From NCBI GenBank assembly GCA_937868765.1, contig CALMNL010000003.1, positions 248,001-312,000 of the forward strand: 64,000 nt of DNA, read 5' to 3'. Both the position numbers and the translations under genes were made by a program. How positions within the stretch are numbered: position 1 is the first letter of the stretch; every line of letters starts with the position of its first letter. The DNA is from an uncultured Desulfatitalea sp. Its GTDB lineage: Bacteria > Desulfobacterota > Desulfobacteria > Desulfobacterales > Desulfosarcinaceae. Shown one piece after another: positions 43,009-51,712 of this stretch. The notes below the pieces were generated by a model that saw only the letters and a list, made by a program, of their open reading frames with translations, searched no databases and had not been told where the DNA came from.

Positions 43009-44145
43009 ATTAATAAAATCATTATCATACGGAGTACTTATTCAGCCTTTGGTGGCGTTGAACGCGTAGCGCTCAGCCTGACCAAGGGGCTTTTACAAAA
43101 AGGACTGGAGGTCACCCTTTTGACCTTACCGGGCCAGCACTGGCCATTGGACCATAAAAATCTCAAGGTTGTCCATGTGGGAATCGGATACGGCAACCGA
43201 CTGCTCCAGGCTTGGTCATTCAATCGGGGTGTGGGCAAATATCTGCGAAACGGCAGAGAGGTTACCATCCTATCGCTCGACAAGGTCACCGATTTCACCC
43301 ATCTGCATGCCGGTGGCGGTACACATAAAACCTTTTTAAGACTTAGACGCAGGTATTCCAACCCGATCGCCAATTTTTTCCGGCAGATCAGCCCATTCCA
43401 CCAATATTTGCTCTATGTGGAAAAAGCGGGTTTCGAAAGCCCTAACCTCGTGAAGGTGCGATGCAACTCACAGATGGTACGAAGGGACGTGCAGCAGGAA
43501 TACGGTGTTCCTGAGGAAAAATTAATCGTCATCCATAGCGGAATTCGCTGGAAGGCAATGGAGGCCGCGTTCGCCAATAGACGGCATTTGGGCACTGAGT
43601 TGTGCCAAAAACATAACCTGGATCCATCGTGGCCTTGCTTATTGTTCCTGGGCAGCGGGTTTGATCGCAAAGGCCTTGATATCGCCATCGAGGGCCTTTC
43701 GGTCTTACCGTCCATCTATCATCTGGTGGTCGTGGGCAAGGGCGCAACGAATGCCTACGCGAGGTTGGCGGACAATTTGGGCGTCGGCAAACGCGTTCAT
43801 TTTCTGGGGCCTCAACCGGACGGATGGCGCTATGCGGCATTTTGCAAGGCGATGGTGCTCCCTTCTCAGTATGACCCCTTTGGTGGCGCTTCCGCTGAAG
43901 GTCACGCCATGGGCATTCCCGTATTGGTGAGCGACAAGACAGGATATGCGGATTGGGTCACAGACGGTTTCAACGGCGTGATCATTCCTACGCCGATGGG
44001 ACGACCCCAGATCGAATCGGCCTTCGCAGGTTTGCATGAACTGATCGAACGGCCCAAATGGCCCCCCGAAAAATTCCGCGAACACGCCCGCCACGTGGAT
44101 GATGATGTGATCCTGGACAAATTGCTTCGGGAATTTATCTGCTAA
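43009..44145 (+). CDS. WaaG-like GT4 glycosyltransferase, apparent ATT start
   Basis: Retaining glycosyltransferase probably adding a hexose to the LPS inner core. The N-terminal GT-B domain contains IIIIRSTYSAFGGVERVALS, matching WaaG-type GGxxR starts. The C-terminal domain has LGSGFDRKGLDIAIEGL, VVGKGATNAYARLA and the nucleotide-sugar motif DPFGGASAEGHAMGIPVL. No ATG, GTG or TTG in this frame precedes the essential N-terminal strand; the first Met-capable codon (TTG 43120) would remove it. ATT at 43009 lies 7 bases after AGGAG and gives 378 residues. A one-base error in the following A-run (43015-43018) could instead restore GTG 43001. It overlaps the convergent GT39 gene by 4 bases. Confidence 0.85.
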   Translation: MNKIIIIRSTYSAFGGVERVALSLTKGLLQKGLEVTLLTLPGQHWPLDHKNLKVVHVGIGYGNRLLQAWSFNRGVGKYLRNGREVTILSLDKVTDFTHLHAGGGTHKTFLRLRRRYSNPIANFFRQISPFHQYLLYVEKAGFESPNLVKVRCNSQMVRRDVQQEYGVPEEKLIVIHSGIRWKAMEAAFANRRHLGTELCQKHNLDPSWPCLLFLGSGFDRKGLDIAIEGLSVLPSIYHLVVVGKGATNAYARLADNLGVGKRVHFLGPQPDGWRYAAFCKAMVLPSQYDPFGGASAEGHAMGIPVLVSDKTGYADWVTDGFNGVIIPTPMGRPQIESAFAGLHELIERPKWPPEKFREHARHVDDDVILDKLLREFIC

Positions 44146-45728
44146 TTGTTTTTCAATTCCAGGAGCATCAGCAGCCCGGTATCTTTGTGCCGCCATTGGC
44201 CAAGAATTTTGAAATCCTGTTCAAACGGCGCGGCCATGAAATCAACGCCCTTTTTAGGCCATTGATTCTCTTCGTAGAGCAGGTAGCGGATACCCTCCGC
44301 ACGCATTTTCAGTACCAGATTCTCATAGCTTCTCGGGATGTTATTGACCTGAGCCTTTGCACAGAGCGCACCTGGGTAGTCACGATGGGCATAAAAGAAA
44401 ACCCATTCGTAAACGGTTGAAGATACCCCCAAAATTCGAGCCGTCGCTTCTGGCGCTTTTTGGCTTGCTATGATTTCACCGGCTTGACGAAAAGGGAGCT
44501 TGTCTTCATGAATGGGCCGCACGCTCTTTCCGAGACCGAAGGCGAGGATGAATACCGCCATCGATATCGCAGCGGTCAATGGCTTTAATTTTAATCTGGA
44601 CTTAATTAAGTTAAGGACTTTCTCGATACCATATCCCATGGGGATGAAGCTTGAAAAAATGAGAATCGACAAGAACCGGCTATATATGAGCCACGTTTGC
44701 AGCAAATGAACATAAAGAATGACGAGGCTCAAAGCAAAGAGGGTTACAAAATAAAGTATGTGCGAATTAGAGACCCACTTGTCGCGAAGGCCGATAAGGC
44801 CCAGGAAAAAAAACAACGCATATGGATAGAAGAAAGCTTCGATAAACGTGTTGAAAATCAAGGCAAACGGCACCATCCAGACGATGGTGCGAATGTCCTT
44901 CAGGAATTCCCCGATAAAGTCCGGATGAAGCTTGGAGAGCGCTTTCAGTTGATCGCGCAGTACGTCATAGTGGCCGCCGAATTGTGTCAACTCGGCCTGG
45001 ATCTTGTCGATGCGCAGCAATGTGCCAAGGGGTCTGTCTATGAAGAGCGCGCCGATTACCAAAACAAGGAAAGCCAAAAGACCAGGCAAAGAAAAGAAAA
45101 CGGCTCTTTTCAGGCGGTCATCGCTCTTGTGGATCAATAAATAAATCCCCGAGCCCAGAAGAAATGCCACTCCTTCCATTCGGGTCCAAGTTGCCAGCAT
45201 AAACAGGCAGCAACTCACCAATAGGTCCAGTTGCGCGCGTTTCCCCGCATTTTCATCCAAGTGACGGATGAAGACCAGCATGCCGCAGCAGATAAGAAAC
45301 CAGAAAAGAGGATCACGTACGACATCCGCACTGCGACTTATAAAGAACGGTATCAGGGCGTAGACCAGCAAGGTCATGGCGGTGATGGCCTTATCGAAAA
45401 AACGCCTCAAAAGAAAATAGAACGGAATCAATGTAGCGAAACTGAAAAACAGGGAGACGAATCGGCCTGCCGCGACCCAATCCCTGAAAATGAAAAACGA
45501 CCCTGCGATCAGCAGGGGCAGCGGTGATATGAATTTCACATGGCATGTGGCCAACAGGTTCCACTGATGATAAAATATCGACCGTGCCTGGTGGATATAG
45601 TGAACGCCATCGGGGTTGACGATAAAGGTGTTTAAACAGGCATAAAGTCTTATGCCCAACGCGAGTGAGAGTACCCAGAAAACGGGCTGTTTCACCAGGC
45701 TGCGCATGCTTTCGATTCGATTCATCAT
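44142..45728 (-). CDS. GT39/ArnT-like membrane glycosyltransferase
   Basis: 528-residue polytopic protein (about 10-12 membrane helices) with a soluble C-terminal domain (about 420-528). The first periplasmic loop has NPDGVHYIHQARS, the acidic residue position used by polyprenyl-phosphate-sugar transferases of the PMT/ArnT type. SRSADVVRDPLFWF and TWTRMEGVAFL are also typical. Likely role: transfer of a sugar from undecaprenyl phosphate to LPS at the periplasmic face. Its start forms ATGATGA with the stop of the kinase-methyltransferase gene, implying coupled translation. The region looks visibly AT-richer than flanking LPS genes (one sampled 60-base line near 44701 is 35% GC). Confidence 0.82.
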   Translation of the reverse strand: MMNRIESMRSLVKQPVFWVLSLALGIRLYACLNTFIVNPDGVHYIHQARSIFYHQWNLLATCHVKFISPLPLLIAGSFFIFRDWVAAGRFVSLFFSFATLIPFYFLLRRFFDKAITAMTLLVYALIPFFISRSADVVRDPLFWFLICCGMLVFIRHLDENAGKRAQLDLLVSCCLFMLATWTRMEGVAFLLGSGIYLLIHKSDDRLKRAVFFSLPGLLAFLVLVIGALFIDRPLGTLLRIDKIQAELTQFGGHYDVLRDQLKALSKLHPDFIGEFLKDIRTIVWMVPFALIFNTFIEAFFYPYALFFFLGLIGLRDKWVSNSHILYFVTLFALSLVILYVHLLQTWLIYSRFLSILIFSSFIPMGYGIEKVLNLIKSRLKLKPLTAAISMAVFILAFGLGKSVRPIHEDKLPFRQAGEIIASQKAPEATARILGVSSTVYEWVFFYAHRDYPGALCAKAQVNNIPRSYENLVLKMRAEGIRYLLYEENQWPKKGVDFMAAPFEQDFKILGQWRHKDTGLLMLLELKNN

Positions 45729-47143
45729 TTTTCCAATCTGAATATCGCGCGGACACCGCGATCCGTAGTAAAACCCATGAAATCGATTTTAGAAAATTTC
45801 AGGTTTTGCTTTAGGATGTCTTTCAACTTGTCGAGCGACTTCACACGGCTTGGGGAATTGTCTTCGAAGTAGCAGACTTTGCTGCAAAATGCATTGATGA
45901 TATCCCATAGTGCCTGCTTATCGACGTGGGACCAAATGGAAAGCACAAAGACATAGTCAAAGGGAGCCGGTCCGATTAGTCTTTTTAACGCTTCTACGCC
46001 CTCATTTATGTCGAAGGTGTATAAGGATACGCCGATGTCGTTTTCCTGGAAGTGCTTGTTCATGGCATCGACCACATCACGGCGATGATCAATCCCGATG
46101 GCCCGCGAAGCCCCCCTCTTTACTGCGTCCACACAAATACGGCCGATGTTGCATCCTATATCCAGGACGGAATTTTTTTCCAGGTGTGCCGGTACATTCA
46201 TTACCGCGTAACGGTGATTCATGTCTCTGCCACGAGGATTCGAATCATCCAATGACTGATAAAATTTTCCATCCCAGCTTGTTTCGATAGCTCTTGCAAG
46301 ATCAATGTGTTGTTCATTGACGGATAAAGGCACATCCTTCAGGCCCAACTTATGCTCGAGTCGAAAAGCAATGTCCAGTTTGGTAACCAGACCTGGCTGT
46401 TTTTGCTTGCGTTTCAAATCTCTTTTCATATGAAGCGTCATAAACGGCCGGTGAAGTTCTTCATCTATCAACTTAAGAACAATATGGCGTATCTTATAGC
46501 GGCTCAGCAGCAGGTCCAATACTTGGTCCGCCATTTTGGAATCGGCGCTGTTGAGCACCTGGAGCGAGAATTTTTTGACTTCGCGTGCAGCCGATTTATC
46601 GATATCTTCATTTAAATGGCCCATTTCAAAATCGATATGAACCACTTTTCCGGGGGAAACAATCAAGTTTCGCAGATTGGCATCGTAGTGGATCAATAGA
46701 TGGTTCTGCTCGAAAATGGCAATGCAATGGCGGTGATACATCTCACTGTATATATCAGATATAACGTCCAGCTTTTCCGTGGCCCCGTGTTTGGGATCGG
46801 CCAAGAATCGATCAAGGCGTTCCCCTTGGACGGAAGAAAGGCCCAGCATGGGGTGCCGCCCCTGATAGGTGTCTTGGATTTCAGAAATTTCCGGGACGCT
46901 GAATCCTTTATCGCGCCAGAGCGCGAGGCAGTTGTATTCAAAATCCCGTCTCAGGGCAGGGGGCAGATATTCGACCGGCACTTCCCGGCCGAGGGCGCGC
47001 AACAATCTATATTTAGCCATCTTGAAATTGAAAGGTTTGCGGCGGTAGGATTTTATGAGGATGCCACAGCTTGGATCGTTGTCCAGATATTTGATGACAT
47101 TGCTGTCATGGATAGTATCCCGGCCTGAATTGGATTGCTTCAT
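45725..47143 (-). CDS. kinase-like/SAM-methyltransferase fusion protein
   Basis: 472 residues with two domains. N-terminal, about 20-240: protein-kinase-like or aminoglycoside/Kdo-kinase-like fold with H152-x-D154-x4-N159 (IHYDANLRN) and a DFE metal motif at 171-173 (VVHIDFEMG). The upstream lysine and Gly loop are less clear. C-terminal, about 310-472: class I methyltransferase with motif I VLDIGCNIGR (326-335), acidic motif II AIGIDHR, and FDYVFVLSIWSHV. It probably phosphorylates and methylates an LPS core or O-chain sugar, by inference. GAGGAGGG precedes ATG 47143. It is coupled to the GT39 gene by ATGATGA. Confidence 0.8.
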   Translation of the reverse strand: MKQSNSGRDTIHDSNVIKYLDNDPSCGILIKSYRRKPFNFKMAKYRLLRALGREVPVEYLPPALRRDFEYNCLALWRDKGFSVPEISEIQDTYQGRHPMLGLSSVQGERLDRFLADPKHGATEKLDVISDIYSEMYHRHCIAIFEQNHLLIHYDANLRNLIVSPGKVVHIDFEMGHLNEDIDKSAAREVKKFSLQVLNSADSKMADQVLDLLLSRYKIRHIVLKLIDEELHRPFMTLHMKRDLKRKQKQPGLVTKLDIAFRLEHKLGLKDVPLSVNEQHIDLARAIETSWDGKFYQSLDDSNPRGRDMNHRYAVMNVPAHLEKNSVLDIGCNIGRICVDAVKRGASRAIGIDHRRDVVDAMNKHFQENDIGVSLYTFDINEGVEALKRLIGPAPFDYVFVLSIWSHVDKQALWDIINAFCSKVCYFEDNSPSRVKSLDKLKDILKQNLKFSKIDFMGFTTDRGVRAIFRLEK

Positions 47144-47226
47144 ATCCCTCCTCGGGGAAGGCGCCCATGTAAAGGTTCGCCTCAACTGGCATATATAAAA
47201 AACTAATGCGTAGATCAGAGCTGTGA

Positions 47227-47775
47227 TTATTGCAACTGGGCAGTCAATTCATAGTCTACTTCGATCCTCACCGTGTCATGGTAGGATTGTGTTTGACGAA
47301 ATACCTGGTCTCCTTTTTGCGCGCCATAGCGCTGGATCAGCCGCCCTCTGCGAGTTTCGTCCGGCTGATGTACTTTCAAGAGAACATCGGCCCGGCTGAT
47401 ACGTGATTCCGGATTGGATTTTACATAGAATCGAACCTTCTTCTTTTTACAAAATCGCAAAAAAGGCTGCAACTCATCGACCCCTTTGCAGGGATGCACA
47501 TACTTTCTGCGGAAAAAAAAGAGCGTGTCCACGCTCATACAGTCATCGTCAATGACGGCAATGTCTTTTGGTCGGTAAGGGCCGAATCCCTTTTTACGAA
47601 TCAATTTACCCAGAGTGGTTTTACCGACCCCTTTGTTTCCCGTTATGCATACAAGGGCATGCTCTTTATGAAGCAATACTTTCTGGATGGTATCCGCCAG
47701 CAGATTGAAATCGTCGGAGCTTAATCCAAAATAAGGAATCGATCGTCCATCTTTATCCCGTATCCTGATCATCAT
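47227..47775 (-). CDS. small P-loop NTPase/kinase of unknown role
   Basis: 182 residues. The Walker A is GNKGVGKT (46-53), followed by VIDDDC (75-80) as a likely Walker B. A basic loop KKKKVRFYVKSNPESR follows, and the C terminus is charged. The size and DDD motif suggest a small-molecule or sugar kinase rather than a GTPase (no NKxD is seen). It lies between a heptosyltransferase gene and the kinase-methyltransferase gene on the same strand, so a role in LPS core modification is plausible but unproven. Confidence 0.65.
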   Translation of the reverse strand: MMIRIRDKDGRSIPYFGLSSDDFNLLADTIQKVLLHKEHALVCITGNKGVGKTTLGKLIRKKGFGPYRPKDIAVIDDDCMSVDTLFFFRRKYVHPCKGVDELQPFLRFCKKKKVRFYVKSNPESRISRADVLLKVHQPDETRRGRLIQRYGAQKGDQVFRQTQSYHDTVRIEVDYELTAQLQ

Positions 47776-47823
47776 GTTGTGCCCTGTCCCGTTTTGCCCG
47801 ATCCATTTGGATGGCTGCGCACG

Positions 47824-48954
47824 CTATCTGCCTGCGCCTGGTGCCCGTCTTCGATCCACGCGTATTGTTGCCATCGACCCGTCAGTGTGTTCGGCGATGG
47901 CCGACAGTACCTGCTCAACGCTCAGTTCTTCCAGACATCGAGACCGGCCTGTCCCGTCACATCCCTTCTGACCGCAATAAATACAAGGTAAATCTCGGTG
48001 GACAATTCGACTGCGTTCACCCAATGGTGCCCAGACCCCCGGTTTGCCCGGTCCGAAAATGGTGACCGCCGGCGTTCCCACGGCCGCACTGATATGGCCC
48101 AAGGCGCTGTCCATGCCGATCAGCAATGCGCACTTCTGGACGACAGCCGCCAGTATGCCCAAGCCCGTTTGGCCGGCTAGGTTGACGACCTTCCGGTTAC
48201 AACGGTCAGTGATGGATTGGGCGCGCGTCCTTTCGGAAGACGCCCCTAAGATGAGGACGGTACGGTCTCTCTCCTGAGACAAAAATTGAACCAATTGGGT
48301 GGTTCTCTCTATGGGCCACTCCTTATATCGCCATAAGGCAAAAGGGTGGACGGCGACGATCGGCTTGTCCAGATCCACCTTGTGCCGGATTAAAAATTGG
48401 ATAGCCTCTTGGGATAGTTTTTCCGAGACGACAATCTCAGGAAAAGGATGAAGAATATTGATGCCGCACTCGGTCAGCAGGCTTTGGTAGTATACGGATT
48501 GGTGACGATTCGGATCGGGCATAAACGGCTTGAGATGGGTGAAGGCCCAGTCCCGCCATAAAGGTTCTTTGGTTGAGTAGAAGCCTACACGGATGGCGGC
48601 ACCTGACAGATACGCCAAGACCGCACCGCGCGTGCCCGCCCTCAGGTCCAGAACCAGATCAAACCGAAATGCGCGCAGCCGCCTGAAAAAAGCGATTTGG
48701 TATCGGATGGCATCCGTCATGCGCAAGCGGTGCTGATCAATGGAAATGACTTCATCCGCCCAGGGGCAGATATCGATGAGTTCCCTGGCTTTGGCACGAA
48801 CGGCGACCACCACTTGGGCATCAGGGAAATTGTCTTTGAGCGCACGAACGCACGGCAAACTCACAACGACATCGCCGATGTCTCCCAACTGGATGAGCAG
48901 GATTCGCTTTATGCGCTCCGTGCTCAGTCTCAGCGGCGAACCTTTAAGCCACAC
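47824..48954 (-). CDS. GT9 heptosyltransferase-family protein
   Basis: 376-residue ADP-heptose:LPS transferase-type protein. It starts RILLIQLGDIGDVVVSLPCVRALK, contains IVAVHPFALWRYKEWP (donor-binding region) and LLIGMDSALGHISAAVGTPAVTIFGP, and has a Cys cluster near the C terminus (CIYCGQKGC). It is the third GT9 in the cluster, alongside WaaC- and WaaF-like proteins, so it may add heptose III or another sugar. The GTG start at 48954 follows GAGGGG, which overlaps the end of the GT2 gene upstream. Confidence 0.88.
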   Translation of the reverse strand: MWLKGSPLRLSTERIKRILLIQLGDIGDVVVSLPCVRALKDNFPDAQVVVAVRAKARELIDICPWADEVISIDQHRLRMTDAIRYQIAFFRRLRAFRFDLVLDLRAGTRGAVLAYLSGAAIRVGFYSTKEPLWRDWAFTHLKPFMPDPNRHQSVYYQSLLTECGINILHPFPEIVVSEKLSQEAIQFLIRHKVDLDKPIVAVHPFALWRYKEWPIERTTQLVQFLSQERDRTVLILGASSERTRAQSITDRCNRKVVNLAGQTGLGILAAVVQKCALLIGMDSALGHISAAVGTPAVTIFGPGKPGVWAPLGERSRIVHRDLPCIYCGQKGCDGTGRSRCLEELSVEQVLSAIAEHTDGSMATIRVDRRRAPGAGR

Positions 48955-48966
48955 GATGTGTCCCCT

Positions 48967-49755
48967 CTATCCCCGACGTTCTTCGCTCGCAGGAGTGCGA
49001 TGATGGACCAATTCCCAGTATTTGGCGTATTTCATAAAAGAACCACCGGCATTTAACAAGGATATTATCAGGCCATCGAATCCGCACAAAAACCCCAATT
49101 TTAAGATATAGATAGAAAAAAACATCCACCCGCCATGCAGCAGCGGAGACCAGCAGCCGACCTTCTTCTTCCGGGAGGCCATCTCTTGTGCGGCGAGTGT
49201 GGAATAATGCTGGAGCTTTTCGATCATCTCCGCATAGTCGCGAAAGCTGTAATGATCGATATGAAGGGATAGTTGTGCCACATGCCCCTGCGCCATCCAG
49301 CGCTCGTGAACGGTATTCGGGCTGAAGGCCCCCCTGTGACGCCTTACCAGGCGGACCACCTTGTCCGGCCACCAACCGCAGTGGCGAATCCAGCGGCCGT
49401 GGAGATGGTTCCGGCGCAGGAACCCGAAAGCGGCGATCTCGTCGCTGGTTTCGGACAGGTGGTGCTTGATACCGTTTGCCGTGGATTCCGGCACCCGTTC
49501 GTCTGCATCCACAAGGAGCACCCACTCATGGCTGCAACGATCCACGGCATATTGCTTCTGCCTGGAGAAACTCTCAAATGGGTGCTCATGGACCGTGCAA
49601 CCCAATTGTCGGGCAATGGCAACCGTTCCATCGCGGCTGCCGGAATCGATGACAATGATTTCATCGGCGAAGCGAACGCTTTCCACGCATTCAGCCAGTC
49701 GATCCGCCTCGTTAAGAGTGATGATGGCTACTGAAACAGGAGGCGCTTCAGGCAT
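48967..49755 (-). CDS. GT2 glycosyltransferase, WaaE/KdtX-like
   Basis: 262-residue inverting glycosyltransferase. SVAIITLNEADRLAECVESV starts the GT-A fold; EIIVIDSGSRDGT and WVLLVDADERV (DxD-type metal site) follow. NHLHGRWIRHCGWWPD and HVAQLSLHIDHYSFRDYAEMIEKL are typical of the WaaE/KdtX group, which adds a glucose to heptose I of the inner core. The last third is hydrophobic (HGGWMFFSIYILKLGFL). It overlaps the preceding GT2 gene by 8 bases. Confidence 0.88.
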   Translation of the reverse strand: MPEAPPVSVAIITLNEADRLAECVESVRFADEIIVIDSGSRDGTVAIARQLGCTVHEHPFESFSRQKQYAVDRCSHEWVLLVDADERVPESTANGIKHHLSETSDEIAAFGFLRRNHLHGRWIRHCGWWPDKVVRLVRRHRGAFSPNTVHERWMAQGHVAQLSLHIDHYSFRDYAEMIEKLQHYSTLAAQEMASRKKKVGCWSPLLHGGWMFFSIYILKLGFLCGFDGLIISLLNAGGSFMKYAKYWELVHHRTPASEERRG

Positions 49756-50614
49756 GTCGGGAATCCTGTGTCGAGGTTGATTTTCCTTCTGTCCGGGTGC
49801 CGGATGGCATCGGCAGTTGAAGGGTCTGCAGACCTTGGGCGCACAGGCAGGTATCCGCTGCCTGCGCCTGTGCCAGCAATTGGTCGTTTACCGAAAGATG
49901 CGCGCGGTCGTTCTCCGGGTGCCACAGATGAAAACAGATGGCGGCAAAAGGGTGCTCTTTGCGCTTCAAGCCATATTTGTAAAGGCGAACGACCATTTCA
50001 GAATCTTCCCGCCCCCAGCCTTTAAATGCTTCATTGAAACCATTTACTGCATACAGGTCGCTTCTGAAGATCGCAACATTGCAGAAACGAGTGCCGCCGA
50101 GCCTGGTGTTGATCAGGGGGGGCAGCCACCTCAATCGCAGCAGATGGTGACGGTTGCCCAAATGTCGCGAGAAGAACAGCCCGAGACGCTTCCCGGCAAT
50201 ATCTCGATGGGTGAAAGTATCCGACAGTGCCCGATCCACCAGGATGCGTTTGCCCTGTCCGAAATAGCCCCGGTCCGACAAGTGCTCGTGGTCCTCTACG
50301 AAATGCGGGTCGGGGATACAATCGCCATCCAGAAAAATGACATAGTCGCCCGAGCATGCCCGCAAGGCCTTGTTGCGTATCTGGGCCAAACGGAAGCCCT
50401 CGTCGGGTTGCCAAACATGGATCGTTTTCGCAGTGGAATGGGGTTCCAACTCTTCGACGCAGCGTCGGGTTTCTTCCGTGGACCCGTCATCGGCCACCAG
50501 GATTTCATCGGGCAGCCGAGTTTGCTCATACAACCCGGCCAATACCCGGGTAAGCGCGTCGGGGCGATTGTAAGTGGAAACGATGACGCTGATCTTCATT
50601 TTCGTTGGGACCAC
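49748..50614 (-). CDS. GT2 family glycosyltransferase
   Basis: 288 residues. GT-A start ISVIVSTYNRPDALTRVLAGL, then EILVADDGSTEETR and YVIFLDGDCIPD (metal-binding DGD). A C-terminal galactosyltransferase-like part has LGGTRFCNVAIFRSDLYAVNGFNEAFKGWGREDSEMVVRL, where the ED is the likely catalytic base. The acceptor is probably an LPS core sugar. I used the GTG at 50614 because GGAG precedes it; ATG 50599 is the alternative. It is packed between the WaaC- and WaaE-like genes. Confidence 0.87.
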   Translation of the reverse strand: MVPTKMKISVIVSTYNRPDALTRVLAGLYEQTRLPDEILVADDGSTEETRRCVEELEPHSTAKTIHVWQPDEGFRLAQIRNKALRACSGDYVIFLDGDCIPDPHFVEDHEHLSDRGYFGQGKRILVDRALSDTFTHRDIAGKRLGLFFSRHLGNRHHLLRLRWLPPLINTRLGGTRFCNVAIFRSDLYAVNGFNEAFKGWGREDSEMVVRLYKYGLKRKEHPFAAICFHLWHPENDRAHLSVNDQLLAQAQAADTCLCAQGLQTLQLPMPSGTRTEGKSTSTQDSRHA

Positions 50615-50618
50615 GCTT

Positions 50619-51707
50619 CTACTCCATGGGCACCCATACGGTGTCTGTGCGCCTCGGTACCATTGCTTCGACGGCGGTCATCACCGTTTCGACCTTGATG
50701 GTTGCCATGCATTTGTACGAATAGGGGCATCGCCGCTTGAAGCAGGGTTGGCATGGCCGTTCGGCCTGGATTACCTTGTGCACCAGGCCATAGGGGCCTG
50801 TCCGCCAGGGCGCCGTGGGACCGAAGAGGGCCACGGTGGGCGTTCCCACGGCTGCGGCGATGTGCATGGGGCCGGTATCGGTGGTGATCATCAGGGTTGC
50901 GCGTTGCAGCAAGGCTGCCAAGGTTAACAAATCGGTCCGGCCGCAAAAATTGACACTTCTGGTGGTCATGTGATCTTGGATGGCGCTGATATAAGGGCGA
51001 TCTTCGGGCCCGCCCGTGAACACCACGGGATAACCCAATTCCGACCTTACCCTGTCCGCCACTCGGCCGAATCTGTCCTGGCACCAGAGTTTGCTTTCCC
51101 ATTTGGCCATAGGGTTGATGGCGACAAATGCTTGGTCCGATCCGATCCCATTTTCAGAAAGAGCACGACTTGCCTGGATACGGTGATCGGCTGTAATCGG
51201 CAGCCGGTACTCGATGGCTGGGCAGGAAATGCCCACAGCCTTCAACATCATCAGCCCCCGTTCCAAGGCATGAATCTCCATGCTTACAGCGGGGATCCGC
51301 TCGTTCAGGAAAAAATAACTCCCTTCCTGGTGTTGAAGCCCACGTCCGAAGCCGATCTTGCGCCGGCCGCGCACCAGCGCGATCAGTGCCGCGCCTTTGA
51401 GCGCGGCCTGAAAATCGAACACCATTTCATACTCACGGTCTCGCAGGTTGCACAAGAATGTTTTGATTTCATGGGCATGCTGTTGCCGATAGGCACTGCC
51501 AAGGCCCTTCAGCCAGGCCTTGCGGCGCGAGACCAACACGCGGTCCAGAGCTGGGTGGCCCGCAAGCAGACCGGAGGCTGCCTCTTCGACCAGCCAGGTA
51601 ATGTGGGCGCCAGGAAAATGCCGCCGCAGGGCATTCAGCGCCGGCAGCGTATGGACGACATCTCCGATGGCGCTGAGTTTGACGATGAGAATTGCCGGTC
51701 GGCCCAT
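50619..51707 (-). CDS. waaC: lipopolysaccharide heptosyltransferase I
   Basis: Adds the first L-glycero-D-manno-heptose to Kdo. 362 residues: ILIVKLSAIGDVVHTLPALNALRR opens the acceptor domain and ITWLVEEAASGLLAGHPALDRV follows, as in WaaC. The donor domain has AINPMAKWESKLW, VFTGGPEDRPY and MITTDTGPMHIAAAVGTPTVALFGPT. A C-terminal Cys segment (CQPCFKRRCPYSYKC) is common in deltaproteobacterial homologues. ATG 51707 is used; the longer open frame upstream lies inside waaF. It directly follows waaF on the minus strand. Confidence 0.9.
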   Translation of the reverse strand: MGRPAILIVKLSAIGDVVHTLPALNALRRHFPGAHITWLVEEAASGLLAGHPALDRVLVSRRKAWLKGLGSAYRQQHAHEIKTFLCNLRDREYEMVFDFQAALKGAALIALVRGRRKIGFGRGLQHQEGSYFFLNERIPAVSMEIHALERGLMMLKAVGISCPAIEYRLPITADHRIQASRALSENGIGSDQAFVAINPMAKWESKLWCQDRFGRVADRVRSELGYPVVFTGGPEDRPYISAIQDHMTTRSVNFCGRTDLLTLAALLQRATLMITTDTGPMHIAAAVGTPTVALFGPTAPWRTGPYGLVHKVIQAERPCQPCFKRRCPYSYKCMATIKVETVMTAVEAMVPRRTDTVWVPME

Positions 51708-51712
51708 GCGGC

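Noticed and set aside
42824-43069. 81-codon open frame before the WaaG-like gene
   Set aside because: No recognisable protein features, and its 3' part is an out-of-frame reading of the glycosyltransferase N terminus. The AGGAG inside it better serves the ATT start.
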